Shown: positions 16,823 to 26,100 of the stretch, in pieces | Position numbering within the stretch: position 1 is the first letter of the stretch | How the letters are laid out: the number at the start of each line of letters is the position of its first letter | From: Paraburkholderia sp. DHOC27 | GTDB taxonomy: Bacteria; Pseudomonadota; Gammaproteobacteria; Burkholderiales; Burkholderiaceae | Assembly (NCBI RefSeq): GCF_003429005.1 | Contig: NZ_QVQV01000009.1 | Location: 248,001 to 312,000, forward strand | Length of the DNA: 64,000 nt | Direction: 5' to 3' | The notes under the pieces: model-generated | What the model was told of the DNA's origin: nothing | What the model saw: the letters and a program-made list of their open reading frames with translations, nothing else | Databases searched by the model: none | Program-made: the position numbers and the translations under genes

Positions 16823-17593
16823 ATGCAGCAACTCATAAGACATCCGATCATTCTGTTCTTCGTGACGCTGCTGCTGACCGCGCTGGCTGGCTGGATCGGC
16901 GCCGTCGTGTTGCGACAGCGCGTGCCCATCAGTGAAGATTCGCGCGACGACTTCAAGCTGGTGCAGTCCGCCACCTTGACGCTGCTCGCCCTGATCATTG
17001 GCTTTAGCCTTTCGATGGCGGTGAGCCGCTACGATCAGCGCAAAAACTACGAGGAGGAAGAGGCCAATGCCATCGGCACCGAATTCCTGCGCGCCGATCT
17101 GCTGCCCGCCGCTGCTGGCGGCGAGATTCGCGCGGACCTGGCGCGCTATCTCGACCTACGCATCGAGTTCTATCAGACGCGTGACGGCCAGCGCCTCGAA
17201 CAGATCAACGCCGCCACCGCCACGCTGCAAGGCAAGCTGTGGAACGCGACCACGAGCGGCGCCCAGACGCTGCCGAATCCCATTTCCGCCCTCGCGGTAG
17301 CCGGCATGAACGACGTGATCAATACCCAAGGCTATACGCAGGCCGCCTGGTGGAACCGCGTGCCGCTCGCTGCGTGGATCCTGCTGCTCGTCATTGGCGC
17401 GTTCGCCAATCTGCTGGTGGGCTACGGCGCGGAGAATGCGCACGGCAGCAAGGGCCGTCTTTTGTTCATCATGCCGCTCACCGTTTCTCTTTCGTTCATG
17501 CTGATCGCCGACATCGACAGTCCGCGCAACGGCATCATCCGCGTGGTGCCGCAAAATCTGATCAGCACGGCACTCTCCCTGCCCAAGCCGTAG
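16823..17593 (+). CDS. DUF4239 (bestrophin-like) membrane protein
   Basis: Inner-membrane protein of 256 residues. Helices are at about 8-30, 48-68 (LTLLALIIGFSLSMAVSRY), 182-203 and 212-230. The motif YDQRKNYEEEEANAIGTEFLRADLLP is typical of the DUF4239 family. Members are predicted channels or scaffold proteins with no proven role. The start has GGGAGGA upstream. It ends the small envelope cluster and is followed by a long non-coding stretch. Confidence 0.8.
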   Translation: MQQLIRHPIILFFVTLLLTALAGWIGAVVLRQRVPISEDSRDDFKLVQSATLTLLALIIGFSLSMAVSRYDQRKNYEEEEANAIGTEFLRADLLPAAAGGEIRADLARYLDLRIEFYQTRDGQRLEQINAATATLQGKLWNATTSGAQTLPNPISALAVAGMNDVINTQGYTQAAWWNRVPLAAWILLLVIGAFANLLVGYGAENAHGSKGRLLFIMPLTVSLSFMLIADIDSPRNGIIRVVPQNLISTALSLPKP

Positions 17594-18135
17594 TTCGCGT
17601 GCTGCCGCTTGTCACTTGCCACTTGCACCCGCTCTGCGTAGCAGAACTGAGCGATTGGAAACGAGTACGAGCACGGCCACCATTCCACCATTCAAAGCAG
17701 GAAATTCACGCGTTGCTATCGCCCTGATTAACCTGTCGCGAATCGAGGACAAAACCAATACAAAATACATTTCGTTTCGCTTACCGTTCTGGCATAGTGA
17801 TCCAAGGCGTAATTCTTCGCGGACATCATGAACGAGGAACGCATTTCGAGGATCGCTGCTGCCGCATGCGCGCGCGCCATTTCGCTTTGCGCACGCTCGT
17901 GCCATTCATTTCTGCCACGCCGTTCATGGCCTTTGCCATCACACCCGGCATCGCACTCCCTTTCGCGCAGCGTATTACGTTGCATATTGCGCTTCAGTTG
18001 CGCAATTAATTCGCAATTCAGTTCATTATTCAATTCCGCATTCACGGCGCCATTCAATGGACGCCATTACTGGAATGGCACGGCGTTAAATGCGAACGCG
18101 CAGATCGGCGCGCACTGTTCGCCGTTGCATGTGGA
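17594..18135. other. Non-coding region before the histidine kinase
   Basis: This 542-base stretch has no convincing gene. A frame from 17828 to 18184 has unnatural Ser/Cys-rich composition and overlaps the kinase start. The last part (17998-18057) is a degenerate 12-bp repeat. It may contain a decayed N-terminal sensor of the kinase, but I could not read one in any frame. Confidence 0.55.
17998..18057. repeat. Degenerate 12-bp tandem repeat
   Basis: Five units of 12 bases can be aligned: TTGCGCAATTAA, TTCGCAATTCAG, TTCATTATTCAA, TTCCGCATTCAC and GGCGCCATTCAA. They are imperfect but share an ATTCA core. The array is AT-rich against the surrounding sequence. Confidence 0.55.
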
Positions 18136-19089
18136 ATGCGATTCGCCGTCCAGCCACGCAGGCAGCGCGCGGCCATGCTGCTGATCGTCGTCACGGCCGT
18201 GTTACTGCAGGCGCTGACCGCCGCCGCGTGGCTATGGCAGCGCAGGCAACGCCAGATCGCCGAAGCCAGGATCACCCAGCAGCGCGCCGAACTGGCCCGC
18301 ATGGGCCGCTTCGCGCTCGCGGGTGAATTAAGCGCATCAATCGCACATGAAGTCGCGCAGCCGCTCGGCGCCATCCTCAGTAACGCCGACGCCGCGGGCA
18401 TGTTGCTGGCGGACCGGCCGCGCACCAGCGAGCTGGATTCCATTCTCACCGACATCCGACGCGATGCGCTGCGTGCGAATCAGGTGGTACAGCGTCTGCG
18501 CGCCCTGCTGCAAAAACACACGCCGACACGCGGCCCGCTCGACCTCAAGGCGATCTTCGACGAAACACTCGAACTGCTGCGTCCCGAGGCGCGCCGGCGG
18601 CAAATCACGCTGGAGTCGAGGCTCGCGGCAACCCACGCCCTGATCATGGGCGATCACGTGCAGATGCAGCAGGTGTTGCTCAATCTTGCGATCAACGCGA
18701 TGGATGCGATGGAACACACCCCGCCCGCCCGCCGCACCCTTTTCCTGCGACTCGCTCTCGCCACGAAGCTGACCGGGGAAGGTTGCGAGCTTACCGTGGC
18801 CGATCGCGGACATGGCATCCCGGACGAAGCGAGCGAGCGTCTCTTCGATCCGCTCTACACCACGAAACCTCACGGCATGGGGCTTGGCCTTGCCATCGTG
18901 CGTAACATCGTGCTCGCTCACGGCGGCTTCGTCTCTGCCGCGAACCGCGAAGGCGGCGGCAGCGTGTTCACCGTATGGCTTCCTGCGCTGCCCGGTCAGA
19001 GCACGGCGCGCGCATTGCGCGAACTTGAAAACGCTGAAGAAAAGACTACATTCAAAGCCCGGCCTGCAACCCAGGGAGGACATCCATGA
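18136..19089 (+). CDS. Histidine kinase without sensor domain (FixL/NtrB-like core)
   Basis: Membrane-anchored kinase of 317 residues. One hydrophobic segment (about 14-34) is followed directly by the HisKA H-box with His71 in SIAHEVAQPLGAI. The ATPase domain has an N-box (LLNLAINAMDAM), G1 (VADRGHGIPDEA) and G2 (HGMGLGLAIV). No PAS or periplasmic domain is present, so the signal input is unclear. It overlaps the FixJ-type regulator by ATGA, which is its obvious phosphotransfer partner. The start is uncertain: no clear ribosome site is near 18136. The protein may be a shortened form of a longer kinase. Confidence 0.85.
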   Translation: MRFAVQPRRQRAAMLLIVVTAVLLQALTAAAWLWQRRQRQIAEARITQQRAELARMGRFALAGELSASIAHEVAQPLGAILSNADAAGMLLADRPRTSELDSILTDIRRDALRANQVVQRLRALLQKHTPTRGPLDLKAIFDETLELLRPEARRRQITLESRLAATHALIMGDHVQMQQVLLNLAINAMDAMEHTPPARRTLFLRLALATKLTGEGCELTVADRGHGIPDEASERLFDPLYTTKPHGMGLGLAIVRNIVLAHGGFVSAANREGGGSVFTVWLPALPGQSTARALRELENAEEKTTFKARPATQGGHP

Positions 19090-19709
19090 GCGAACGAGCG
19101 GGTGCTGTCATTCATGTGGTTGACGACGACGACGCCTTGCGCACCGCGTTGCTGCGGGTATTGCGCTATGCGGGCTACACGGCGAAGGGCTATGCGAGCG
19201 CCGGTGAATTTCTCGTCGCGCAGCCCGACGCCTCACCCGGATGTCTGCTGCTGGACCTCGACCTCCCCGGCCCAAGCGGACTCGATCTGCAACACGCGCT
19301 GCACCGGATGGGCAATCCCATGCCCATCGTCTTCATCAGCGCGCACCATGACATCCCGCGCACCGTCATGGCCATCAAGGCGGGCGCGTGCGATTTTCTC
19401 CTCAAGCCGGTCGACGCGCAGAAGCTGCTCGCGTCCATCGAAGAGGCGCTCGGCGCAGTGCGCCGCGCCGCCGACGCGGATCGCTTTGCTCTCGCGACCG
19501 AAGCTGCGGGCCTGAACGTGCGCGAGCAGGTGGTGCTGCGCGGCATCGTCTCAGGCCGGCTCAACAAGCAGATTGCAGCGGATCTGGACCTGAGCGAGCG
19601 CACCATCAAATCGTGCCGCGCCGATCTCATGCGCAAGCTGGATGCGCACTCCTTCGCGGACCTCGTCCGGCTCGCGGACCCGATCGTGCGCAATCAACCG
19701 CTGGCCTGA
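19086..19709 (+). CDS. FixJ-type response regulator (REC + LuxR HTH)
   Basis: DNA-binding regulator of 207 residues. The receiver has the acidic pair in VVDDDDALRT, Asp57 as phosphoacceptor in LLLDLDLPGPSG, and Lys in FLLKPVD. The C-terminal LuxR HTH reads GLNVREQVVLRGIVSG with NKQIAADLDLSERTIKSCRADLMRKL. Its start overlaps the kinase stop, so the two are a cognate pair. It is the only LuxR-type regulator in the window, which makes it a candidate for binding the recurring TTGCCCC motif. That link is inference. Confidence 0.92.
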   Translation: MSERAGAVIHVVDDDDALRTALLRVLRYAGYTAKGYASAGEFLVAQPDASPGCLLLDLDLPGPSGLDLQHALHRMGNPMPIVFISAHHDIPRTVMAIKAGACDFLLKPVDAQKLLASIEEALGAVRRAADADRFALATEAAGLNVREQVVLRGIVSGRLNKQIAADLDLSERTIKSCRADLMRKLDAHSFADLVRLADPIVRNQPLA

Positions 19710-19716
19710 CACCGCC

Positions 19717-19758
19717 TTGCCCCCGAGGGGCAATCGTGTTGCCCCAAACCCGAATAGC
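19717..19758 (+). promoter_or_regulatory. Motif copy b: TTGCCCC/GGGGCAA inverted repeat plus TTGCCCC-N4-CCGAATAG
   Basis: TTGCCCC (19717-19723), a three-base spacer and GGGGCAA (19727-19733) form an inverted repeat. Exactly five bases later TTGCCCC recurs (19739-19745), followed by AAAC and CCGAATAG (19750-19757). The layout matches copy a, but the arm spacer is three rather than two bases. It lies eight bases after the FixJ-type gene and 50 bases before the single-receiver gene. Confidence 0.65.
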
Positions 19759-19807
19759 ATCGAAGGTCGGCTCGCACGACACTTGCTGAAAGGGACCCCG
19801 GTGGGCA

Positions 19808-20185
19808 ATGAACGATATCAGCCTCCTGATCGTGATCGTCGAAGACGACGCCGGCATGCGTCGCGCCTTGCAACGCCTGCTGCGTGTGTCCGGGTTCGAC
19901 ACGCAGGTGTACGAGAGCGCGGAAGCGTATGCCGGTGCCAACGATCTGCGCGTGCCGCACTGTCTCGTGCTCGACGTGCATCTGCCCGGCGCTTCGGGGC
20001 CGCAATTTTACGAGCAACTGGTACAGCCGAAACCGCCGGTCGTGTTCATCACCTCGCACGACAATCCGGTGACGCGCCATGCGGTAGCCAGCGCCGGCGG
20101 CACGGAACTGCTGATCAAGCCGTTTGTGGCGAGCGAACTGCTCGACACGATTTCCCGGGCCGTGCTGCGCGGCTCGTCCCCCTGA
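19808..20185 (+). CDS. Single-domain response regulator (receiver only)
   Basis: Cytoplasmic receiver protein of 125 residues with no output domain. The acidic pair is in IVEDDAGMRR, the phosphoacceptor is Asp56 in LVLDVHLPGASG, and Lys is in LLIKPFV. It resembles FixJ-type receivers, and may act as a phosphate sink or a competitor for the nearby kinase. Motif copy b lies directly upstream, which suggests its own promoter rather than simple read-through from the kinase-regulator pair. Confidence 0.88.
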   Translation: MNDISLLIVIVEDDAGMRRALQRLLRVSGFDTQVYESAEAYAGANDLRVPHCLVLDVHLPGASGPQFYEQLVQPKPPVVFITSHDNPVTRHAVASAGGTELLIKPFVASELLDTISRAVLRGSSP

Positions 20186-20270
20186 CGATGCGTGTCGCGC
20201 GCACCCACGTCGCGAGACCTCGTTGCATGGTGCGCGCATCGCTACCTGAACGATATAAAAGGAGACCAAC

Positions 20271-21683
20271 ATGGCCACCGTCCAGACAATTGCCGAGCGG
20301 CAGGAGGCCGGCAGGCAGGCACGGCAACGTGCGGCGCGCTCACAGAATGCAGTGACCGGCAACGTCGATCGGGACCCCGTGCAATTGCTGCGCGAAAACA
20401 GCACAGGACGGGTGGAAGCGTTGGTGCCGCTGCGCTATGGCCGCATGTCCGTGTCGCCCTTCACGTTCTTTCGCGGCAGCGCCATCCTGCAGGCGCACGA
20501 TCTCGCCGCCACAGAGAACACCGGGATCACGTTTCCGATCTGCGGTGACGCGCACCTGATGAACTTCGGCGGCTTCGCCACGCCCGAGCGGCAACTGGTG
20601 TTCGATCTCAACGACTTCGACGAAGTCGCACCCGGCCCGTGGGAATGGGACATCAAACGGCTCGCCGCGAGTCTCGCCATTGCCGGCGAGCATATGGGCG
20701 TCGAGCGCAGCAGCATAAAGGACATCGTCGCCACGGCCATGCAGGAGTATTGCGACCGCATGCATCGTTACGCCGAGTGCAGCGCGATGGAACTCTGGCA
20801 CGAGATCGTCACGTTCGAGCGGATGCTCGAAGCCGCCGCCACCAGCGAAGGACGCCAGTTGATCAACCGGGCCATGGCGAAAGCGGCCGGCCGCACGCAC
20901 GAGGGCATCCTCGGCAAGATGGCCGAGGAACACGACGGCCACTGGACGATTCGTGACGCGCCGCCCGCGCTGTTTCATCCCGGCGGTCCGAACTCACTGC
21001 TCGGCGAGGAGCAGAAATGGTCCAACACCGACGAATGGAAAGGCAAGCTCGCCACCGCGTTCGACAGTTATCTGCAAACCATTGCGCCCGACCGGCGTCT
21101 GCTGATCGCGCAGTTCGAGCTTCAGGATACGGCCTTCAAGGTGGTCGGCGTGGGCAGTGTCGGCACGTTCTGTCTGGTCATGCTGTTCATCGACAGTCAT
21201 GGCAAGCCGCTTTTTCTGCAGGTGAAGGAAGCACGCCAGTCGGTGATCGCGCGATACTTCGAAGCCGACGCGCCGGCTCACGAGGGCGAGCGCGTGGTGA
21301 CTGGCCAGCGTCTGCTGCAGGCCGCGAGTGATTCGTTCCTCGGCTGGACCTCGGGCCCTGCCGGGCGCTTTTTCTATTTTCGGCAGTTGCGCGACATGAA
21401 GATATCCGCCGAGGTCGAACGCATGAGCCCCACCATCCTGCAAGGCTACGCGCGCATCTGCGGCTGGGCGCTCGCGCGTGCGCACGCCAAGGCGGGCGGC
21501 AAGGCCGTGGAAATCGCCGCGTATCTGGGCAACGGCGGCCGTTTCGCAGAAGCGCTCACGCAATATGCGCTCGCTTATGCGGTGCAAAACAACAAGGACT
21601 ACGACGTGTTCATGCGGGCCTGCCGCTCGGGCAAGCTCGAAGCGCGCAGTGACGAAGACATGGCGGCGGATTTCCGCGTCTGA
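20271..21683 (+). CDS. DUF2252 family protein with kinase-like motifs
   Basis: Soluble protein of 470 residues, full length for DUF2252. Two motifs recall the aminoglycoside-phosphotransferase/protein-kinase fold: ICGDAHLMNFGGF (catalytic-loop pattern xGDxHxxNFG) and VFDLNDFDEV (metal-binding DxD/DFG-like). A later LFLQVKEARQSVI has a Lys that could be the ATP lysine out of the usual order. GGAGA sits upstream of the ATG. It follows the receiver gene by 85 bases. Kinase activity is inferred; no function has been assigned to the family to my knowledge. Confidence 0.8.
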   Translation: MATVQTIAERQEAGRQARQRAARSQNAVTGNVDRDPVQLLRENSTGRVEALVPLRYGRMSVSPFTFFRGSAILQAHDLAATENTGITFPICGDAHLMNFGGFATPERQLVFDLNDFDEVAPGPWEWDIKRLAASLAIAGEHMGVERSSIKDIVATAMQEYCDRMHRYAECSAMELWHEIVTFERMLEAAATSEGRQLINRAMAKAAGRTHEGILGKMAEEHDGHWTIRDAPPALFHPGGPNSLLGEEQKWSNTDEWKGKLATAFDSYLQTIAPDRRLLIAQFELQDTAFKVVGVGSVGTFCLVMLFIDSHGKPLFLQVKEARQSVIARYFEADAPAHEGERVVTGQRLLQAASDSFLGWTSGPAGRFFYFRQLRDMKISAEVERMSPTILQGYARICGWALARAHAKAGGKAVEIAAYLGNGGRFAEALTQYALAYAVQNNKDYDVFMRACRSGKLEARSDEDMAADFRV

Positions 21684-21789
21684 AGGCGCAAGACAAAAGA
21701 CGACAGCCCGCGCGGCCAGGCATCATGCCGCGCCACAGGTTTGCCGCTCACACGCAGACAAACCAAAAACCGGGGTCCGGAGAGACGCG

Positions 21790-22881
21790 ATGATCAGGAG
21801 CGCTGTGCGACGCATCGCGCCGTGTCTTGCTTTATTGCTTGCGCTCGCAGCGCTGACGATGCGTGTCACACCCGCGCTTGCCGCCGCCCCGCTACGGGTC
21901 GCGATTGCGCCGGTTGCACCCTTCGTGCTGCCGCAAACCGCGACGCCCGAGGGCTTCAGCATCGACCTCTGGAACGAGATCGCGCGCCGCATGCACGTCG
22001 ATTTCACGTGGACGGTGCTGCCGCAACAGAGCGCGCTGTTGGCCGCCGTTGCGCGCGGCGACGCGGATGTGGCGATCGCCGCGATCACCATGACGCCCGC
22101 ACGGGAACAGACGGTGGATTTCTCGCTGCCCTACTTCGACTCCGGCTTGCAGATCATGGTGCGCACCCAGAGCGAAAGCTCGTTCATGGCCACCTTCTGG
22201 TCGATACCCTGGCTCGCGCTGGCTCAACTCGTGGGCATCACGGTTGCCATCGTGTTCGTGCTGGCGAATCTGGTGTGGCTCACCGAGCGCCGGCGCGACC
22301 CCGGGTTTCAGAAGCCCTATTGGCGCGCGCTCGGTGAAGGCTTGTGGGTGACCATGCTCATCATCGCCACGGGTGAGCATGGCGAACGCGACGCGCCGGG
22401 TGTATGGAAGCGCATCCTCGTTCCCGCGATGTGGCTGATCGGCGTAGTGCTGATCGCGCAATTGACGGCGACGGTCACGTCCTCACAGACGGTTGCGCGC
22501 CTTCAGTCGAACATACGCGGGCCCGACGATCTTCCCGGCAAGACCATCGGCACGGCACCGGGCACCACCGCCGCGGACTACCTCACGCAACGCGGCCTGC
22601 CGTTCGTCGACGTGCACAGCGCCGCCGAAGGCATCCAGATGCTCACGCAAGGCGACGTGCAAGCCATCGTCTATGACGCGCCAACCTTGCAGTACTGGGC
22701 CGCGAAACGCGGCAACGGCGTGCTGGCCGTCGTGGGTCCGATATTCCGCCCCGAAAAATACGGCATCGCCGTGGCTAACGGTAGTGCGCTGCGCAAATCC
22801 ATCAACGAGACCTTGCTCGCCATGTACGAGGACGGCACCTACGAACAGATCTACAGCAAGTGGTTTGCGGCGAACAAGTAG
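21790..22881 (+). CDS. GluR0-architecture substrate-binding/channel-like protein
   Basis: Membrane protein of 363 residues. A signal peptide (about 1-32) is followed by half of a type II periplasmic-binding domain (35-135, LRVAIAPVAPFVLPQ), helix one (about 145-170), a re-entrant segment, helix two (about 205-225) and the second binding half (235-355). This is the layout of prokaryotic ionotropic glutamate receptors. The pore stretch reads TMLIIATGEHGERDAP and lacks the TVGYGD potassium filter. The start at 21790 is set by GGAGAG upstream. The ligand may be an amino acid, but ion conduction is not shown by sequence. Confidence 0.8.
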   Translation: MIRSAVRRIAPCLALLLALAALTMRVTPALAAAPLRVAIAPVAPFVLPQTATPEGFSIDLWNEIARRMHVDFTWTVLPQQSALLAAVARGDADVAIAAITMTPAREQTVDFSLPYFDSGLQIMVRTQSESSFMATFWSIPWLALAQLVGITVAIVFVLANLVWLTERRRDPGFQKPYWRALGEGLWVTMLIIATGEHGERDAPGVWKRILVPAMWLIGVVLIAQLTATVTSSQTVARLQSNIRGPDDLPGKTIGTAPGTTAADYLTQRGLPFVDVHSAAEGIQMLTQGDVQAIVYDAPTLQYWAAKRGNGVLAVVGPIFRPEKYGIAVANGSALRKSINETLLAMYEDGTYEQIYSKWFAANK

Positions 22882-22930
22882 GCCTCCAGACCGTCTCTTC
22901 CAGCGCGTTCGTATCGGCGAAGCAACACGA

Positions 22931-22949
22931 TTGCCCTTTATCCCTATGG
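22931..22949 (+). promoter_or_regulatory. Motif copy c: TTGCCCT-TTAT-CCCTATGG
   Basis: TTGCCCT, four bases, then CCCTATGG, the same spacing as the other copies. It begins 50 bases after the GluR0-like gene and ends about 168 bases before the TpsA start. No inverted TTGCCCC arm is attached here. Confidence 0.6.
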
Positions 22950-23036
22950 TAGTACGGTTGAGTTGAACTAACACTTACGTGGTGAGCCGCTGGGCATGGT
23001 GGCTCGAACGCAGCGAACGGATCGGCATGGGCGTAT

Positions 23037-23052
23037 GCCTCGCTAGCGAGGC
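23037..23052. promoter_or_regulatory. 16-bp perfect palindrome GCCTCGCTAGCGAGGC
   Basis: The palindrome lies 65 bases before the TpsA start codon. It can be an operator, or a hairpin in the 5' leader if transcription starts upstream. Confidence 0.45.
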
Positions 23053-23117
23053 GCTCGCACTTGCCGGATACAACACCGCGGCTGTCGTGTCCGTTTCTAC
23101 CGATGATGGACGATGCC

Positions 23118-26100
23118 ATGAACCACATTTACCGGTTGTGCTGGAGCCGTTCTCTCAAGCAATGGGTCGTCGCATCCGAGTTCGCGAGGCGACGCTCCGG
23201 CAAAGGAAGCGGACGGCTCCGCAACGGCGCACGACGCGCCGTCATCCTGCTCGCGAGTTCCGCATCCTTGATATGGCTCGGCATCCCGTATGCGGCCGGC
23301 GCGCCGAGCGGCGGCCAGATCACCGCGGGCAGCGGCACGATCAGCCAGGCGGGTGCGACCACCACCATCCAGCAAGGCAGCCCGACCCTGCAGGTGAACT
23401 GGCGCAGCTTCGACATCGGCGCGGGCCAGACTGTGAATTTCGTGCAACCCGGCAGCAACGCGCTCGCGGTGAACCGCATCTCCAGCAGCACGGCCAGCCA
23501 GATCTTCGGACACCTGAATGCCAACGGCCAGGTCTGGCTCATCAATCCCAATGGGGTGCTGTTCGGGCCGTCCGCGCAGGTGAATGTGGGCGGCATTGTC
23601 GCCTCCACGCTCGACCTCGATAACGGCACGCTCGGCGGCAACAGCCGCGTGTTTTCCGGCAACGGCAAAGGCGCGATCGTCAATCAGGGGAGCATTGTCG
23701 CGGCGGACGGCGGTTACGTCGCGCTGCTCGGCAATCACGTGTCGAATCGGGGCATTGTCAGCGCGCGGCTCGGCACCATCGCGCTGGCCGGCGGGCGCGC
23801 TGCCACGCTTACGTTCGACGGCTCGCAACTCGTCCATATCCAGGTGGATGCCAGCACGCTCGGCAACCTGGCCGAGAACCGGCAACTGCTGGTGGCCGAC
23901 GGTGGCCAGGTCATCATGACGGCCGGCGCGAAAGACGTACTGCTCGCCAGCGCCGTGAACAACACGGGCAAAATCCGCGCCCAGACCGTTGGCGAGCAAC
24001 AGGGCAAGATTGTTTTGCTGGGCGGTATGACGGCGGGCCAGGTGAACGTAGGTGGAACACTGGATGCGAGCGCGCCGAACGGCGGCAACGGCGGCTCGAT
24101 CGAAACCTCGGCGGCGCATTTCAGCATCACGCCGGACGCGCACATCACCGCAGCCGCACCGTCTGGACGCGCGGGCACCTGGCTCGTCGACCCGACCGAC
24201 CTCACCATCGACACCACCGCCGCCAGCCAGATTTCAGGCACGCTGAACGGCGGCACCAACGTGGTCGAACAGACCACGGCGGCAGGCGCCACCGGCGCGG
24301 GCGTGCAGACAGCCGGTGCGGGCGACATCAACGTCGATGCCGCAATTGGCTGGACCAATGCGGCCGCGAGCCTCACGCTCGAAGCGCTCAACGCGATCAA
24401 CGTGAATGCGCCGGTGAGCGGCGCGGGCGCGGTGACGATGCAGGCCGGCACCGGCAACCTGACCATCGCGGCGGGCGCGTCGATCACGGGTGGCGCGGGT
24501 GTCACGCTCGCCACCGCCGCCAATTTCGTCAACAACGCGGGTGCCGCGGCAGTGAGTACAGGAACGGCCGCGCCCTGGCTGATCTACTCCAGCGACCCGC
24601 GGCTTGATACAGCGGGCGGCCTCACGCCCTCGTTCATCCAGTACAACGCCGCTTATGGGACCACGCCCGCTGCTTCCGGCAACGGCTTTCTGTACAGCCT
24701 CGCGCCCACCATCACCCTGACGGGGCTGACCGGCAGCGTGACCAAGGTGTACGACGGCACGACCACCGCGGATCTGACCAGCGCCAATCTGCAGACAACC
24801 GGGCTCGTGAACGGCGATGTGGTGGCGAGCGCAACCGGCAGCTACGCGAGTGCCAACGCCGGCACGGATGTGCTGGTGAATTCGCCGACTACGTTCGCCG
24901 GGGTCGTCATCAAGACCTCGACCGGTATCACGGCGTATGGCTACCAGGCGAGGGGGCAGGTGTCGGCCGACATCGGCACCATCACGCCCGCCCCGCTCAC
25001 CGCGAGCATCGTCAACGATCCGACCAAGGTGTACGACGGCACCGCCTCGGCGCCACTCACGGCCAGCAACTACAGCTTCACGGGCTTCGTTGCGGGCCAG
25101 GGCGCCAGCGTGAATCAGGCCAGTTCGGTCTCCTACGCGAGTGCCGATGCCGGCGCCGCGGTGCCGGTCAACGCTACCTTCACGTCGAGCAATTTCGTTG
25201 CGACCAGCGGCACGAACCTCGCCAACTACACGCTGCCCACCACGGCCACCGGCACCGGCACCATTACGCCTGCCCCCTTGCTCATCAGTGGTCTGATTGC
25301 CAGCAACAAGGTCTACGACGGCACCCGCGCCGCCACGCTCAACACCACGGGTGCAGCGCTGTTCGGCGTGGTCAGCGCGGACAGCGGGCAAGTTGCGCTG
25401 CAAAGCGGCGGCGCAACCGGCACCTTCGTTTCGCCCAACGTGGGCAACAACATCTCTGTCATTCCTTCGGGCTTCACGCTGACGGGCGCCAAAGCGGGCG
25501 ACTATCAGATTTCGGTGCCGGCCTACCTCACTGCCAACATCACGCCCAAGTCGATCACGATCACCGGCATCACCGCCAGTGACAAGGTGTACGACGCGAC
25601 CACCGCCGCCACGCTCAACCTGAGCAACGCCACGGTCTCAGGACTGGTGGCCTCGGATGCAGGCAACGTCACGCTCGCCACCGGCGGGGTCGCCGCCAAC
25701 TTTAGCCAGTCGAACGTGGGCAATGCCCTGCCCGTTTCGGTAAATGGCCTGACGCTGAGCGGATCGGCGGCGGGCAATTATTCCGTGGCTAGCATCAGCG
25801 GTCTTGCCGCCAACATCACGCCCGCGCCCCTCACCATCACCTTTGTCGGTTCGCCCACCAAGGTTTATGACGGCAGCGCCAACGCCACCCTGACGCAGTC
25901 GAACTACACGATCACGGGTTTCGTCGGTGGACAGAGTGCCGCCATCGGACAAAATTCGGCATCCTATGCAACGCCGAATGCGGGCAACGATATCACGGTG
26001 ACCGCCGCGCTCAGGCCATCGGATTTCGTTCCTGCGGCCGGCACCTCGATGTCGAACTACACGTTCCCGACCAGCGTATCGACGCCGAGCGGCATCATCA

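Larger units (their letters stand above)
22882..23117. other. Leader region of the TpsA gene
   Basis: These 236 bases hold motif copy c (22931-22949) and a perfect 16-bp palindrome (23037-23052). The region between them contains no supported gene. A TpsA transcript probably starts between 22950 and 23040, but no -35/-10 pair was clear. Confidence 0.5.

Noticed and set aside
17828..18184. A possible 118-codon gene before the histidine kinase
   Set aside because: Ser/Cys/Arg-rich with no hydrophobic or domain pattern, and it overlaps the kinase start.
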